From: Auanema rhodensis
Taxonomy: Eukaryota; Nematoda; Chromadorea; Rhabditida; Rhabditidae
Reading direction: 5' to 3'
NCBI GenBank assembly: GCA_964057225.1
Contig: OZ059894.1
Span: 17,328,476 to 17,392,475, forward strand
DNA: 64,000 bases
How positions within the stretch are numbered: the stretch's first letter is position 1; each line of letters opens with the position of its first letter. Below, one piece after another: positions 39,394-49,633 of this stretch. A program made the translations under genes and the position numbers. The notes below the pieces were generated by a model, which saw only the letters and a list, made by a program, of their open reading frames with translations, made no database searches and was not told the origin of the DNA.

Positions 39394-40539
39394 ATTTGAG
39401 CTGATTAGCAGACGGATAGATGATCAAACCCCGAAGCGAGTCTCCCAGCCAAATCTGAACAAATGCTCTGAAAACGAAGCAGTTGGGTCTTTATATAGAC
39501 ATTTCCAATCACGTTATAAATGACGAGGTCATTTGCCTAGTTTTGTAAAAAGAATCATAAAAATACTATTTCCTATGTTCTTATAAGGTTTTTAGAAGTT
39601 AGTGTGGTTGACGAAGCGTAAATTAGAAATGGTAAAACATCGTAATTTTTCTAGTAATAATCACAATTAACTACTACTCATATGTACATGTTCAAATAGT
39701 ATATACACTTGTATATATTTTAAAATACACAAACTTAATTCATTCGATTTTCAGTTAAAATCTTAATTATAATCTGATATATAGATGAATTAATGTAAAT
39801 TGAAATATAAACTTAAATAATATCAGAAAAGTGGAAGTTAGAACTGGGTTATATATGTTATTGAGTCATATGCCTGTTTCAACAATAAATAGGCCTATTT
39901 AAATGGAAAAAAATTGAACTGTTGTACTCACTAAGCGAATGAAAATGATGACTAAGCGCAACCAAAAAAAAATATAAAAAGTTCAATGTAGTCAATATTT
40001 ATTCTTTCAGCGATATCAATTGTTATTATCTACTAATTTTTATTTAATTGGACGAGGATAACAGATAAATGATCAAAACAATTGTTCATTCATCAAATAA
40101 GCTATAAAAAATGATACAGCATTGATGAAACCACGAGTTGTGTTTAAGCTAAGACTTTTTCAAAAAATTATATGTTCGTTGATTCCTTTGAAAAACAAAG
40201 TTACACGTCATTGAAATTCAATAGGATTCAGCTTTGATATATTGTAAAGATTAAGATATATCAGAAAGGATTTCGAAAATTTTACACCAGCTTTAACATA
40301 TCTATGCTTGATATGTATATATAAAATAGAAATTCTTATAATAGATTTTTTGAAATCTTATTAATATTAATATTTACAGAAATCGGGTATAATGAAATTA
40401 TCCGAGAATTAGAAAGGTTTTCATTGAACTCGTAAGTATAACTTTGACTTATATAACATAGTTTAACGCTCAACATGTTCAAAATTATATCCTAACATAA
40501 TTTAGAAAAGTTGGAAATAGATATAATCATGAAAACGTT
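39394..40539. other. upstream region of the TIL gene
   Basis: About 1.1 kb AT-rich. A TATA-like TTATATAGAC lies near 39491-39500 (plus-strand reading), roughly 100 bp upstream of the start codon. No coding exon seen. Confidence 0.45.
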
Positions 40540-41091
40540 TTAAGCATATGTTATAATTAAAACAATTGTTAAAACGACAGCAGTCAGACAGAGAAAGCTG
40601 AGCACGGCGAAAACCATTGACAATCGTTGATGGCGGCTTAAAATACTCTTTCTGAAAATGTTTGAACAACGTCATTTGTAAACATATACAATGTTTTACC
40701 GAAACTGGGAATCTTTTTTTTTCTTTTGTATTTTTGTTTTAGATGATTTAATTTGTTTTTTTTTCTTTAAACCTGTTGGCATTGTTACGGATAGTTCACT
40801 CGTACCTAATGCAGACGCAGGCGAATCAATCTTTTTTTCTTCTGAAAATATGTTTTCTTGCACTACTTTGACACAAACAACGTTCGAATTTGTTCAATAA
40901 AAAAAGTTCAAATAGTGATCATATACCAGATCGAATTGCTGATTGGATAGCTGATGGAGCGTGCGACTGTAATGAGTTCTTTTCTTCTTGCTCATCTTGA
41001 GTTTCTGAATATGGCTAAACAATGCCGAATAAAATCCAATTTCTTGAAGATTGAGTTAAGAAATAATGAAGTTGCGTACTTTATCATCCAT
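40540..41091 (-). CDS. small single-pass membrane protein, unrecognised
   Basis: Four minus-strand exons: 41091-41080 (MDDK), 41014-about 40928, about 40842-40701, and about 40652-40540. They join in phase with normal introns of 48-85 bp to about 117 residues. The upstream sequence CAATTCAG before the leader fits a trans-splice acceptor. Layout: acidic and Ser-rich N-terminus (SETQDEQEEKNS), a lysine-rich stretch (LKKKKQIKSSKTKIQKKKK), then ILSRHQRLSMVF and one hydrophobic helix (AVLSFLCLTAVVLTIVLIIT) at the very end, TAA 40542-40540. This is a tail-anchored or type II topology. I do not recognise the family. Two poly(A)-rich lysine codon runs must be read exactly for the frame to hold, and they are. 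Confidence 0.6.
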
Positions 41092-41595
41092 TTCGACCGT
41101 TTGGTCCTGAATTGGTTTTAAAAATTAAATGAGCCACGTAGTCATACACGTGAAGTTAAATGCTCTTTCGTTTACATAGTTAAGTATGATGAGTATTATT
41201 GACTAACGCTATTGAAAAACCTGCTAAAATACTGGTTTCGAACCCTTTTTTTGAAAATTTGGTTTTTTAACAGTTTCTGAGAGTTTCTCTCTCAACCATT
41301 TTTATGCTTGAAAAGCAAAAAAAATTTATTTCACTTCCTTCTTTATTTATTTGTTCATATTTTGAATTTTATGAAATGCAACCTATCCTCTTTAGGGAAA
41401 AAGTAGAAATGATGATAAAACGTTTAATCATATTTTCACATTAAGTTTTGCCAAGTTTCCCAAGCTTTTGCTTTGAGATTTTACGATACGCTTCAACAAA
41501 AAAGATGCTGTTGATTCACCAATTTATTTGAAACGACAAAAAGAAACAATAAATATTATATAAATATATACAAATAAATCAAGATAAATACAATT
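41092..41595. other. intergenic
   Basis: AT-rich spacer between two minus-strand genes; no coding exon seen. Confidence 0.5.
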
Positions 41596-42567
41596 TTAAG
41601 CAATTTGCCATATTCCACTATATTTTACAACACAAGTGTTATAACCACATAATGTTGGACAACATCTAAATAACAAAATATTTATTTTAGTTCCTTTATG
41701 TAAATCAAACAAACTAACTTTCGAGGGTGTAATGTACTTTGTGGGCATTCTTTATCCGAATGACACCATGATGTAGTTCTAACAGCTAAGCATTTAACAT
41801 TTAAGGTATAAGGATCGGGACAAACTTCTACTTCATTTGCCCTAGATGAAAAGACTAAAATGATTTGTTTAAAATCAATAAAACTTCAGAAAGAAAAACC
41901 CATTCTGTTCAGATAGCTAGTTGGTTGAGATACTCCTACATGAATGCACATATTATAGTTGCATCCAGTAGGACAGCACATTGAAGCCATTGTAGACGAT
42001 CCTCTACATTCCAAATCCGAATTACACCTTTAATATAGCGATTTTTTGAACTTTAATATCATTAAGTAGTATACCAGTTAACACCTCTAGTTTTTCTACA
42101 GTTAATGTTTAGACTAGTAACAGATGGGCAACTAAATATGATTAAATTCTGTAATACATTGATTTTCTCAAAATATTTTACCGTGCTCTGGAAGGATCGG
42201 TGCAGCAGCTGCCAGGTGTAATACCATTTGAGCAAATCATGCCTGATTCACATCTACTAGATGACATACAAGAGTGAAAATAGTGGCGGCACATAGGTAG
42301 AGCATCAAAACCTATAATAGAAAAAAACATTTTGAATTTGCGTTTCTCAAGATGAAGAAAATAGTTACGTGGGACAATTGGAGCTGATCTAGATATAATC
42401 TGAGGAGCAGGGGTGTGTCCACATTCAGGTTTTATAACTCCTAAAATATTTTTTTTTTTTGATTTTGGGATAAAAAAGCAAATGATACCTATTTTTTGAT
42501 AATAATCACATAATGACAATGATCTGGAGGATACAACTAAAACTGCGCCAACAATGAGAAACAGCAT
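41596..42567 (-). CDS. secreted WAP-like cysteine-rich protein 1
   Basis: ATG 42567 starts a signal peptide (MLFLIVGAVLVVSSRSLS) followed by LCDYYQKIG. Downstream exons give a Pro/Ser-rich piece (PECGHTPAPQIISRSAPIVP) and three cysteine repeats: SCMSSSRCESGMIC...CCTDP; CP...GVNWCNSDLEC...MCCPTGCNYNMCI; CPDP...TSWCHSDKECP...KCCPTLCGYNTCV. The W-C-xx-D-x-E/L-C ... C-C-P-x-x-C-x-x-N-x-C pattern is that of whey-acidic-protein (four-disulfide core) domains. Stop TAA 41598-41596. WAP domains often inhibit serine proteases or are antimicrobial; no specific role can be read here. Paralogue of 45149-46321. Confidence 0.7.
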
Positions 42568-42929
42568 TATTCTATGACAAGCAATTTGAATGACTATGTT
42601 CTCATGCAGGAAGAAAAGAAAAAAAATGAAATGAAACGAAATTCTCGAAGAAGATAGAACCTCAAGAAACGCTATTGGATAATACATATGCCATGAAGGT
42701 GAAGCTTGTCTGACCATTAGAATTTCATAAAGTTTTTGTCAATATTGACAAATGAAATGAACGGAAAAAACTGGCTATTTGAGGCAATTCTTTTTATTTT
42801 CAATAGAAAACGGTTAGAAGATAGTTTATGAGTTTAATAGACAACGATGATATAAGATGAGCAATATTCATGATAAATTTTAATACATAAAATATCAAGA
42901 AATGTTAAATCTTCTGGGACTGGAAAAGC

Positions 42930-43322
42930 TTGACTCAGTTTACATTTTTCAGCGATCTTGGCAATAGAAACTTGTCTAACCTGTTTAGAAAATTACTAGA
43001 TTTGAAAAATTTCACAAATCTTGTCTTACGAATTACATTTGAAATGTTTATTCGTAGAAAAACTTGTCAAAATATAAACGAGAGTAAGTATTTGAAAAGA
43101 AGATCTTTATTTTCTTTTGCTTTAAACATTTTTCAAACGTATGAGATTGATTTTGAATTTTCTCTAAATTGGCATAAAAAATATTCTATTTACGGTAAAA
43201 CATATTTATATAAGCTGAAAAACTTCAATGAAAGCAAAATTAGAAGAGACAAAGTCATGACACCCTCGAACGAGCTTGAACCAAAAACAAATATATCAAA
43301 CGATGAGGTCAAGAAACGATAA
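42930..43322 (+). CDS. intronless frame of 130 codons, uncertain
   Basis: Open from ATG 42930 to TAA 43320-43322. The product is very basic and Asn/Phe/Lys-rich, as expected from AT-rich DNA, with no domain I recognise (for example FIRRKTCQNINESKYLKRRS). Neighbouring real genes are split by introns every 100-200 bp, so an intronless frame of this length is unusual. It may be chance. Confidence 0.2.
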   Translation: MTQFTFFSDLGNRNLSNLFRKLLDLKNFTNLVLRITFEMFIRRKTCQNINESKYLKRRSLFSFALNIFQTYEIDFEFSLNWHKKYSIYGKTYLYKLKNFNESKIRRDKVMTPSNELEPKTNISNDEVKKR

Positions 43323-44140
43323 ATTCAATGAAAGAGAAACAGTTCGGAGAGAGATAGACTAGACCTCCGGCTGACAATCAGTTCCGCAGCTAATTTGATA
43401 GTAAGAAGCCGAAGAATGAGCCAGCCAATTAACCGGAAAGGCGGGGAGAAATTCTGGAGGTGAGAACAAGAATAAGCAAAATAAATAAGATTAACAGATA
43501 AATCGAGTGGTTTGAAACCTCCTGCAACCGGAAAAGTGCAATCGAGCCGTAACCAAGATGATGATGACCGGAAGAGACACAAAAAGCTAAATTGAATGCA
43601 TAAATTATATATAATTTTGATATTTGCGAAAAGTGGGAAAGATCTGTAGTAAAATGATCAATCTTTTCCAAAAATTTGTTCTACTTTGAATCTTCTATCA
43701 TAAAATTGTTTCGTTTGGAAGCAATTGGAAGATTTTGAAATGTTAGATAAACTGTCCTCCTGAAGGCATCAGGGTTTCTTTTGTAGTAGATGATCGGCAA
43801 CCGGATGGAGGCTTACTATTCATGCGGATGTTTACTTTACCAAATGAAAAGACAGTGTAGTCTGTCTTGTTTCTACGAATTTCACGTGTTAAATATTCAG
43901 TATTTCCTTTTTCTTGATTTAATTAATATATATATATATCAAAGATGATACAAGTTTTTAATCATTTATATGACGGCTGTGATCATGATCTATTGAACTT
44001 CCACAACAAAGATCACAACCTAGTTTGGCACCTTCTTATTAAAAAATGTTTGTTTTTAATTTTATTCTGTTTAAAAACTGAAAATATCAATAGAGAAATC
44101 TTTCAAACGAATTTCAAAGAAAGAATCGCAAAAAAGTGAA

Positions 44141-44362
44141 TCACAGGGTTTCTTTGAAAATCTCATAATGTGTTTTGTCAGCAACGCAGTCACAAACCAT
44201 GTCAAGAAGGGAACCTACTGAAACTCTATATTGAATAGTTTTATTATACAGTGCACAGATTCTTCCTGATTTATACGGTAAGAGAGTGATGTCATTATGA
44301 GGACACCGTGGCGAATTTGGGAGCGAAACTAGCATCGTCCTTGGCACGTTTCCCTTGTTTTT
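44141..44362 (-). CDS. possible terminal exon of a secreted cysteine-containing protein
   Basis: After an acceptor-like GATTGTAG (44370-44363) the minus strand stays open to TGA 44143-44141. The text reads like protein: PRCPHNDITLLPYKSGRICA, then NKTIQYRVSVGS, DMVCDCVADKTHYEIF. Balanced amino-acid use and a C-x-C near the end recall cystine-knot cytokine tails, but the resemblance is loose. No convincing upstream exon was found before about 44560. Could be the last exon of a gene whose 5' part I cannot resolve, or a remnant. Confidence 0.3.
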   Translation of the reverse strand, partial: KNKGNVPRTMLVSLPNSPRCPHNDITLLPYKSGRICALYNKTIQYRVSVGSLLDMVCDCVADKTHYEIFKETL

Positions 44363-45148
44363 CTACAATCTTCTACATGAAAATAAAAAAATCGCTGAGC
44401 GATTGTTGTTGCTTATTTATTCATTGCTTTCCGTAGTGTATAAAAGGGACACATCAGGTTCCTTTGAAGTCAATTGTCCGGCTACACGTCTCTATAGAAT
44501 TTCACTGTATGAAAATGTCCAGTTTGCCGTTTCCGGAAAAAAGAACTGGTGTATTCAATAGTAAATGGTTTCAATTTATGTTCGATGTTCACCGATGATG
44601 TTTGAACTTTTCATAATTTTATGAAAGGAATCTGAAAAATATATTTCTTCTTTTAAAAAAATTTGAGTCTTTCTAACGTATTCCCAAATTTCCGAATTCT
44701 GATGGGAGTGTGTTTTAACAAGCCAGATATATTTCAGCTTAAAAGCAGGGAAGTGCCAAGTGCTTGTATTTAGACGTTACCGCCATTCAATGGCGATGAA
44801 GACAACACGGATGAGAACAATTGAGAATGATGACGGTCGGACCTATATATTTTGAAGGTGGCTCGCAACGAGAGAGAAAAGAATTTATTTGATTAAACAA
44901 TTTAATGAATAAGAAGACAAAATTCGTTAGATGACCGGTCCTTCCCGAACGAGAATTTAGACCTTAAATCAAAGAACTTCTAGCTGCTCAATAGATTCTA
45001 GATCCGAATTACAACTTGACTGGTTGTATAGGTGGTAGGAAAACATGAAGATTAAGAACAAAAGTATAACTATTCATCTTAGATCATCTTTATAAACAAA
45101 AAAATAATTCAAGCATACAAATTGTATTGTAATAAATCAATGATAATT

Positions 45149-46321
45149 CTATTTACCTATACTATAAACTCCTGACGCCAAGTTGATACAAGTATTGTAT
45201 GCACATGGTGTTGGACAACACAATCGTCGGACAGTAGAAATCTTTCCCTGACCAACTTTTCTACCAACCTTAAAAGTAATCAACAGAAATCTTTTATTTT
45301 ATTATGCCTCTTCCTGCTGATTGAGTCTTCCTTACCTCACATTCGCTATCGTCTCTGCACCAATTTGTATGCTTTCGGTAATTTGATACACACTTCATTT
45401 GCATGGAATCGGGGTCCGGACAATCATTATTTGAGACGAATCGAATTGCTAAAACCAGGATTTATATTTTCGGACTAACTGTTTTTCATCATAATCTAAA
45501 TTCGAATTTATAAAATCACCGTTGTCATGAACTATGCTATTAGTTTGTAGACACACATTGAAGCCACATCCTAAAAGAAAAATAGCCCTCATGCTCACAA
45601 GAATTTTTAATATGTATGATAAGTTAATATAAATGACTTAAGGTTTTACCTGTATCACAGCATAATTGATTGGAGGTTTTAGCACAATCTTCGTTAGTTG
45701 TACACCAACTTGTTGTTCTGGTATAGTAAAACTGTGGTTGGCAGACATATCCTAAGTCGGCTGTCTTAGGACACAATGGAACTAATCTAAAAAGTTATAA
45801 ACATACGATTTGAATCAAATGATCATTATTCACCTCGGTTTTACATAGTTCACTGATGTATGAAGGCAACATCTTTTAGGAGAGAAATTACCTTCACAGC
45901 TGTATTTGGAGACACAACTATGATCATGCCGGCATTGCTGTAAACATGTTTTCAAATGTAATCAAGTAATTTTTTGTAGGGCACCTTGTACTCTGGACCA
46001 TTACACATTTTCAGCTTGCTATCTTTACTGGGACGTAAGTGATTGTTTTGTAAAGATTGAGCACGACGTGATTCATCCTTCTCGATATTAAATATGATGG
46101 AAGCTAGTGGGCTCATTGTAGGTCCAACTGAAAAATCAAAATCAAAGCTTTCTTCTAAAGCATCAAAGATCACGGATTGGAAAGTTTTGGATACCTGTTA
46201 TGTATTCCTCTAAAGAACAGTCTTGGCTAGTACGTCCAATCAATCGTAGATAGTCACACATTTTTAAAACTTGCAAAGAATATGGAAACATCAAGAATAA
46301 GATTAAACCATATTTTGGCAT
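45149..46321 (-). CDS. secreted WAP-like cysteine-rich protein 2
   Basis: ATG 46321 begins a signal peptide (PKYGLILFLMFPYSLQVL) followed by MCDYLRLIG, parallel to LCDYYQKIG of the 41596-42567 gene. A hydrophilic insert follows (FNIEKDESRRAQSLQNNHLR), then three cysteine repeats: QCRHDHSCVSKYSCEGN...RCC; TTSWCTTNEDCAKTSNQLCC...CGFNVC; HTNWCRDDSECEVGR...LCCPTPCAYNTCI. The same WAP-like spacing is seen as in its neighbour. Stop TAG 45151-45149. Tandem paralogues about 2.6 kb apart on the same strand. Confidence 0.7.
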
Positions 46322-47245
46322 TCTTGGTTCCGATTATCGAGATTCAGCTTTATTGACTAACTATATCTTCGAATGACACGGAAAGCGGATGTTCTTAGTC
46401 TTGAATGTAATAGATATCAAGAGTAATATTTGTATTTATGGAGATAAAATAGAAAATCAGAATAATTTTAGCCCACTGCAAGCTTAATTTAAATTATGAT
46501 GAGTTGTCGATACTGTTGTAAAAAAGCTCACACAGAACATCAGCAGAAAGTTTTAAGTTGCGTAGCTTCTTTTTGGCGAACAATTCGTTTAATTAAATCC
46601 GTTTTGAAGAAGCCTCTGTAGATTTCTTTTATCCTATTCATATCTCAAATTCCCTTAGAAAGAAACATTTCAATTGGGAGTGGGCGAGAGATAGTTAAAG
46701 CTTATGTTTAACTTCTTCATTGAGAACAACTTTGAAAAAGCCTAGGATCAACTCATTTCGATTATCTTGAAAAGAAAGAATGAACGATGTTATTGACATA
46801 GAGAAGCATTCATAGAAAAACTTGAATATAGAGCTCTATGGGCTTAAAATAAATTGTCTTCTGCATTAGATTATCAAAAAGGCCCCTATTAAAGTTGCAT
46901 TGTTTCTTGATTAATGCGTGAATAACTATTGGTTTTTGAACAACTGAGAATTGTACCAAACAAAATCTATAAAATCTACAAAGTACAAATCGATTCAAAA
47001 AGTGTAGAAATATCTTTAAAATCAAAGATAAAGAAGTTGATAATTAGGGTATTATTCTTTTCCATATTGTCTTGCATCTTTCTAACCTTAGTTTGCTAAG
47101 TTGCTTGTTGTGAACCTGTTGTGCTTTTGTATTATTAAAGGGCACTGCTCTAAGCGCGCTCCATAACATCACGCGCGAATTAGCATATTTTGAATTTACG
47201 TGCGTTGTGTACAAAATTTATCCATATTTAAATTAATGAAATAAA
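46322..47245. promoter_or_regulatory. intergenic with E2F/CHR-like promoter pair
   Basis: Mostly AT-rich. Close to the next start codon lies an unusual GC island (about 47148-47180) with GCGCGAA at 47173-47179 and TTTGAATTT at 47188-47196. This pairing resembles the E2F/DP and LIN-54 (CHR) half-sites used by the DREAM complex at cell-cycle genes. It sits 50-75 bp before ATG 47246. Confidence 0.4.
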
Positions 47246-48805
47246 ATGGGTCGCATTATTAAAAAAGAGGTGTAAGTTTTTCTCTGTTTTTTATTTGTAT
47301 TCTCGTTTTTGCCTTATCTTCAGTTCCAAGCCAATTATTAAAAAAGTCAGTAGTAATCAAATTACTAAACCGTTAAGTAAGGAAGAACTTATACAGCGTC
47401 GGCGCGAAACGCAAAAATTCTACTCGTATGATATTATACACTATTTGTTAAAATTAAAAAGAATATTCAGACAAATGTCACTAAATCGTGTTACAAAAGA
47501 GGTTTCTCCTGCGCGTTCAAAAATGCCTACTCCATCGTATGTTTCCACTAATAGCTTTCTATCTTAAGTTTTACACATGTTTCAGAGTTCCTAATAAAAA
47601 TGTTGTCAATAGAGTATCAACGACCGTAAAGAAAACTGCCAAGGTAACTACTTTACCTGCACGCTCAGCAAGGTAATATTTATTTTTTTAAACTAATTCA
47701 TGAATATTGTTACTTTAGCGCGAGTTCCCTCTCAAGAAAATCTGATAGATTGGCTGTAAAATCTTTGACGAAAAAAGAAACACCTCTTTCCTCGAAAAAC
47801 AATTTTGAGTTTAAATCAAGTTCAACAAGTTTGCAAATGATTAAATCTGGAAATATTAATATTGGCAATACTGGTAGATTGAGCATGAAAGTAGGTTTTA
47901 AGTTGTCTAAGTCTAACGTTAAAATTGTTTACAGCAGCAAAACTGGAGGAAAGGGGAAGCACCAAGATTCTCTCTGTTACCATTAGGTATAAACGTTTTT
48001 GATAAAAATACGAGTGATGCAGATAAGCAAAAAGTTTGGTTTCTTTAGCATTATTAAATTATTTCATCTTTTTCTGGTATACGACTTTATGCGAAATCAA
48101 AATGGTGAAGACACCAGGAGAAGTTCAATTTGGGGAACTCCTGGAAGAAACAGGCTCGTTCGATTCCAAATTGAAGATGCCATCTCAGAAAACAATGAAA
48201 AATTCGAACAGGTATTTGAATGAAGTGTAATAGGTTTCTCTAATTTTATTTAGGAAATCCCACAATCTCCTATTGAATTAAATCCTGTTGTAGTTGTTTC
48301 TGAAAATAGTGCTATACCGGCTCCTCAATCTATACTGAAGAAAAAGGTTCGAACTCTATCATTTTCTTAAAATATATAGTGTTACAGAAGAGATTATCTA
48401 AAGCTTCTCAAGATTTTATCGCTCAGAGCTCAACAAAGAAGACAGTACGTTCTGTAGTTTCTGGTAAAATTAACACATATTGTAATATACGGTATACAAT
48501 AATTTCAGATGAAAATAAAGCTCCTATAAAATTGATTCTTTCAAGTTCCGAGGAGTCTGGAAATGAGCAGGAGGAATTTGTGAAACCTGTAATTACTCCA
48601 AAGAGGAGAACTTTGACATTTTCCGATAGCTCGAAACCTATAGTAGCAAATGCTCATCAGTTTTACAGGTATTTATATTTATTTAAGTATTGAGAATGCA
48701 TCTCTTTTCAGTATGATCATGGATAATCAATTCTTTTTCCAAGAGTTGAACAAAACTCAGTTAAATGAGATTAAACAAATGCTTAATTCTCATATGGATT
48801 CTTGA
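47246..48805 (+). CDS. lysine/serine-rich, probably nuclear protein, unrecognised
   Basis: About nine exons from ATG 47246 (MGRIIKKEV) to TGA 48803-48805. The protein is low-complexity, basic and almost certainly disordered: KPIIKKVSSNQITKPLSKEE, RVPNKNVVNRVSTTVKKTAK, SSLSRKSDRLAVKSLTKKET. Several Ser/Thr-Pro sites occur (EVSPARSKMPTPS, VITPKRRTLTFSD). A middle segment WGTPGRNRLVRFQIED contains RLVRF, which fits the RVxF docking consensus of protein phosphatase 1. It ends with a predicted helix (QFFFQELNKTQLNEIKQML). The splice near 47980-48120 is unresolved: the exon ending in APRFSL must skip to the RRSSIWGTPG exon, and several acceptors are possible. The composition suggests a chromosome- or spindle-associated protein, but no family is recognised. 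Confidence 0.6.
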
Positions 48806-49633
48806 TTTATTGTACAGTAAATTGTAGATTCAATTTTACTGCTGTCTTATGTAAGTTCAATCATTAGATCATTTTAAAAATTATTTTTTTCGAGTATACT
48901 AATTTTGTACACTACTTGCACAAACGTTTGTATATTTGCTCTACTCAATAAAACGTTTTGTATATGAATTATATAAAAAAAGCAAAAATAGCATATATTT
49001 TTTCAACGTTTTAAAGGAATATTGCTTTGCAGGTTTGGACGAAATTTTAACTGATAGAATGTATTATTTACTGGATTCAATTTAGATACACAATTTTCAT
49101 CATATGTTTTGGCAGGAATTATTGTTAACATTTTCTGCTCAAATAGTTTATTGATATTGTAAAAAAAGTTTTTGTGGGTTGTATATATATATATTGTGGT
49201 TTTAACAGATCCTATGATTAACTTGTGTATAATATTGACAAGCTTTATTATTCTGAAAAGAGTTTATTTTAATCCGTTAATTTTACATTCTGGTATCTAT
49301 TTTTTCTCCGTTTTCTTATCACCCTTCTCATTATGTATTATGAAAACAAAATGCAGCAACAACAGAAATTTTGAATATTGAGAAAATTGAAGCTTTTTCA
49401 TGTATTTCCGCGTTCCTTTGCGTATTGGTCGTAGAATATTCATATATATAATATATGTATTCAGTATTCAATTACCTCTGCTTCTTACTTTTGTAAATAT
49501 TTTTACCTCAATTGTATTTATGTCAAAGAGATAAATCCTTTTTCGCGTTATCGTCTTTCATTTTGTTGTTCTCTTTGGGGGAGTTTATACTTCAGATATT
49601 AATGATTTTCTAAAAAGATAAAAATTTAGTTGT
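48806..49633. other. intergenic
   Basis: 3' flank with AATAAAACG signal near 48947, then AT-rich sequence up to the first PPR gene. No exon seen. Confidence 0.5.

Larger units (their letters stand above)
42568..45148. other. spacer between two WAP-like genes
   Basis: About 2.6 kb. Contains an uninterrupted plus-strand frame at 42930-43322 and a cysteine-containing minus-strand frame at 44141-44362, each listed separately. A higher-GC patch lies at 43360-43570. No other supported gene. Confidence 0.5.

Noticed and set aside
40691-40900. Plus-strand 69-codon frame with poly-Phe runs
   Set aside because: Antisense to the poly-lysine exon of the small membrane protein gene at 40540-41091.
43325-43671. 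Two overlapping minus-strand frames of 80-85 codons
   Set aside because: Mutually overlapping frames, no splice signals fitting a gene, no recognisable domain.
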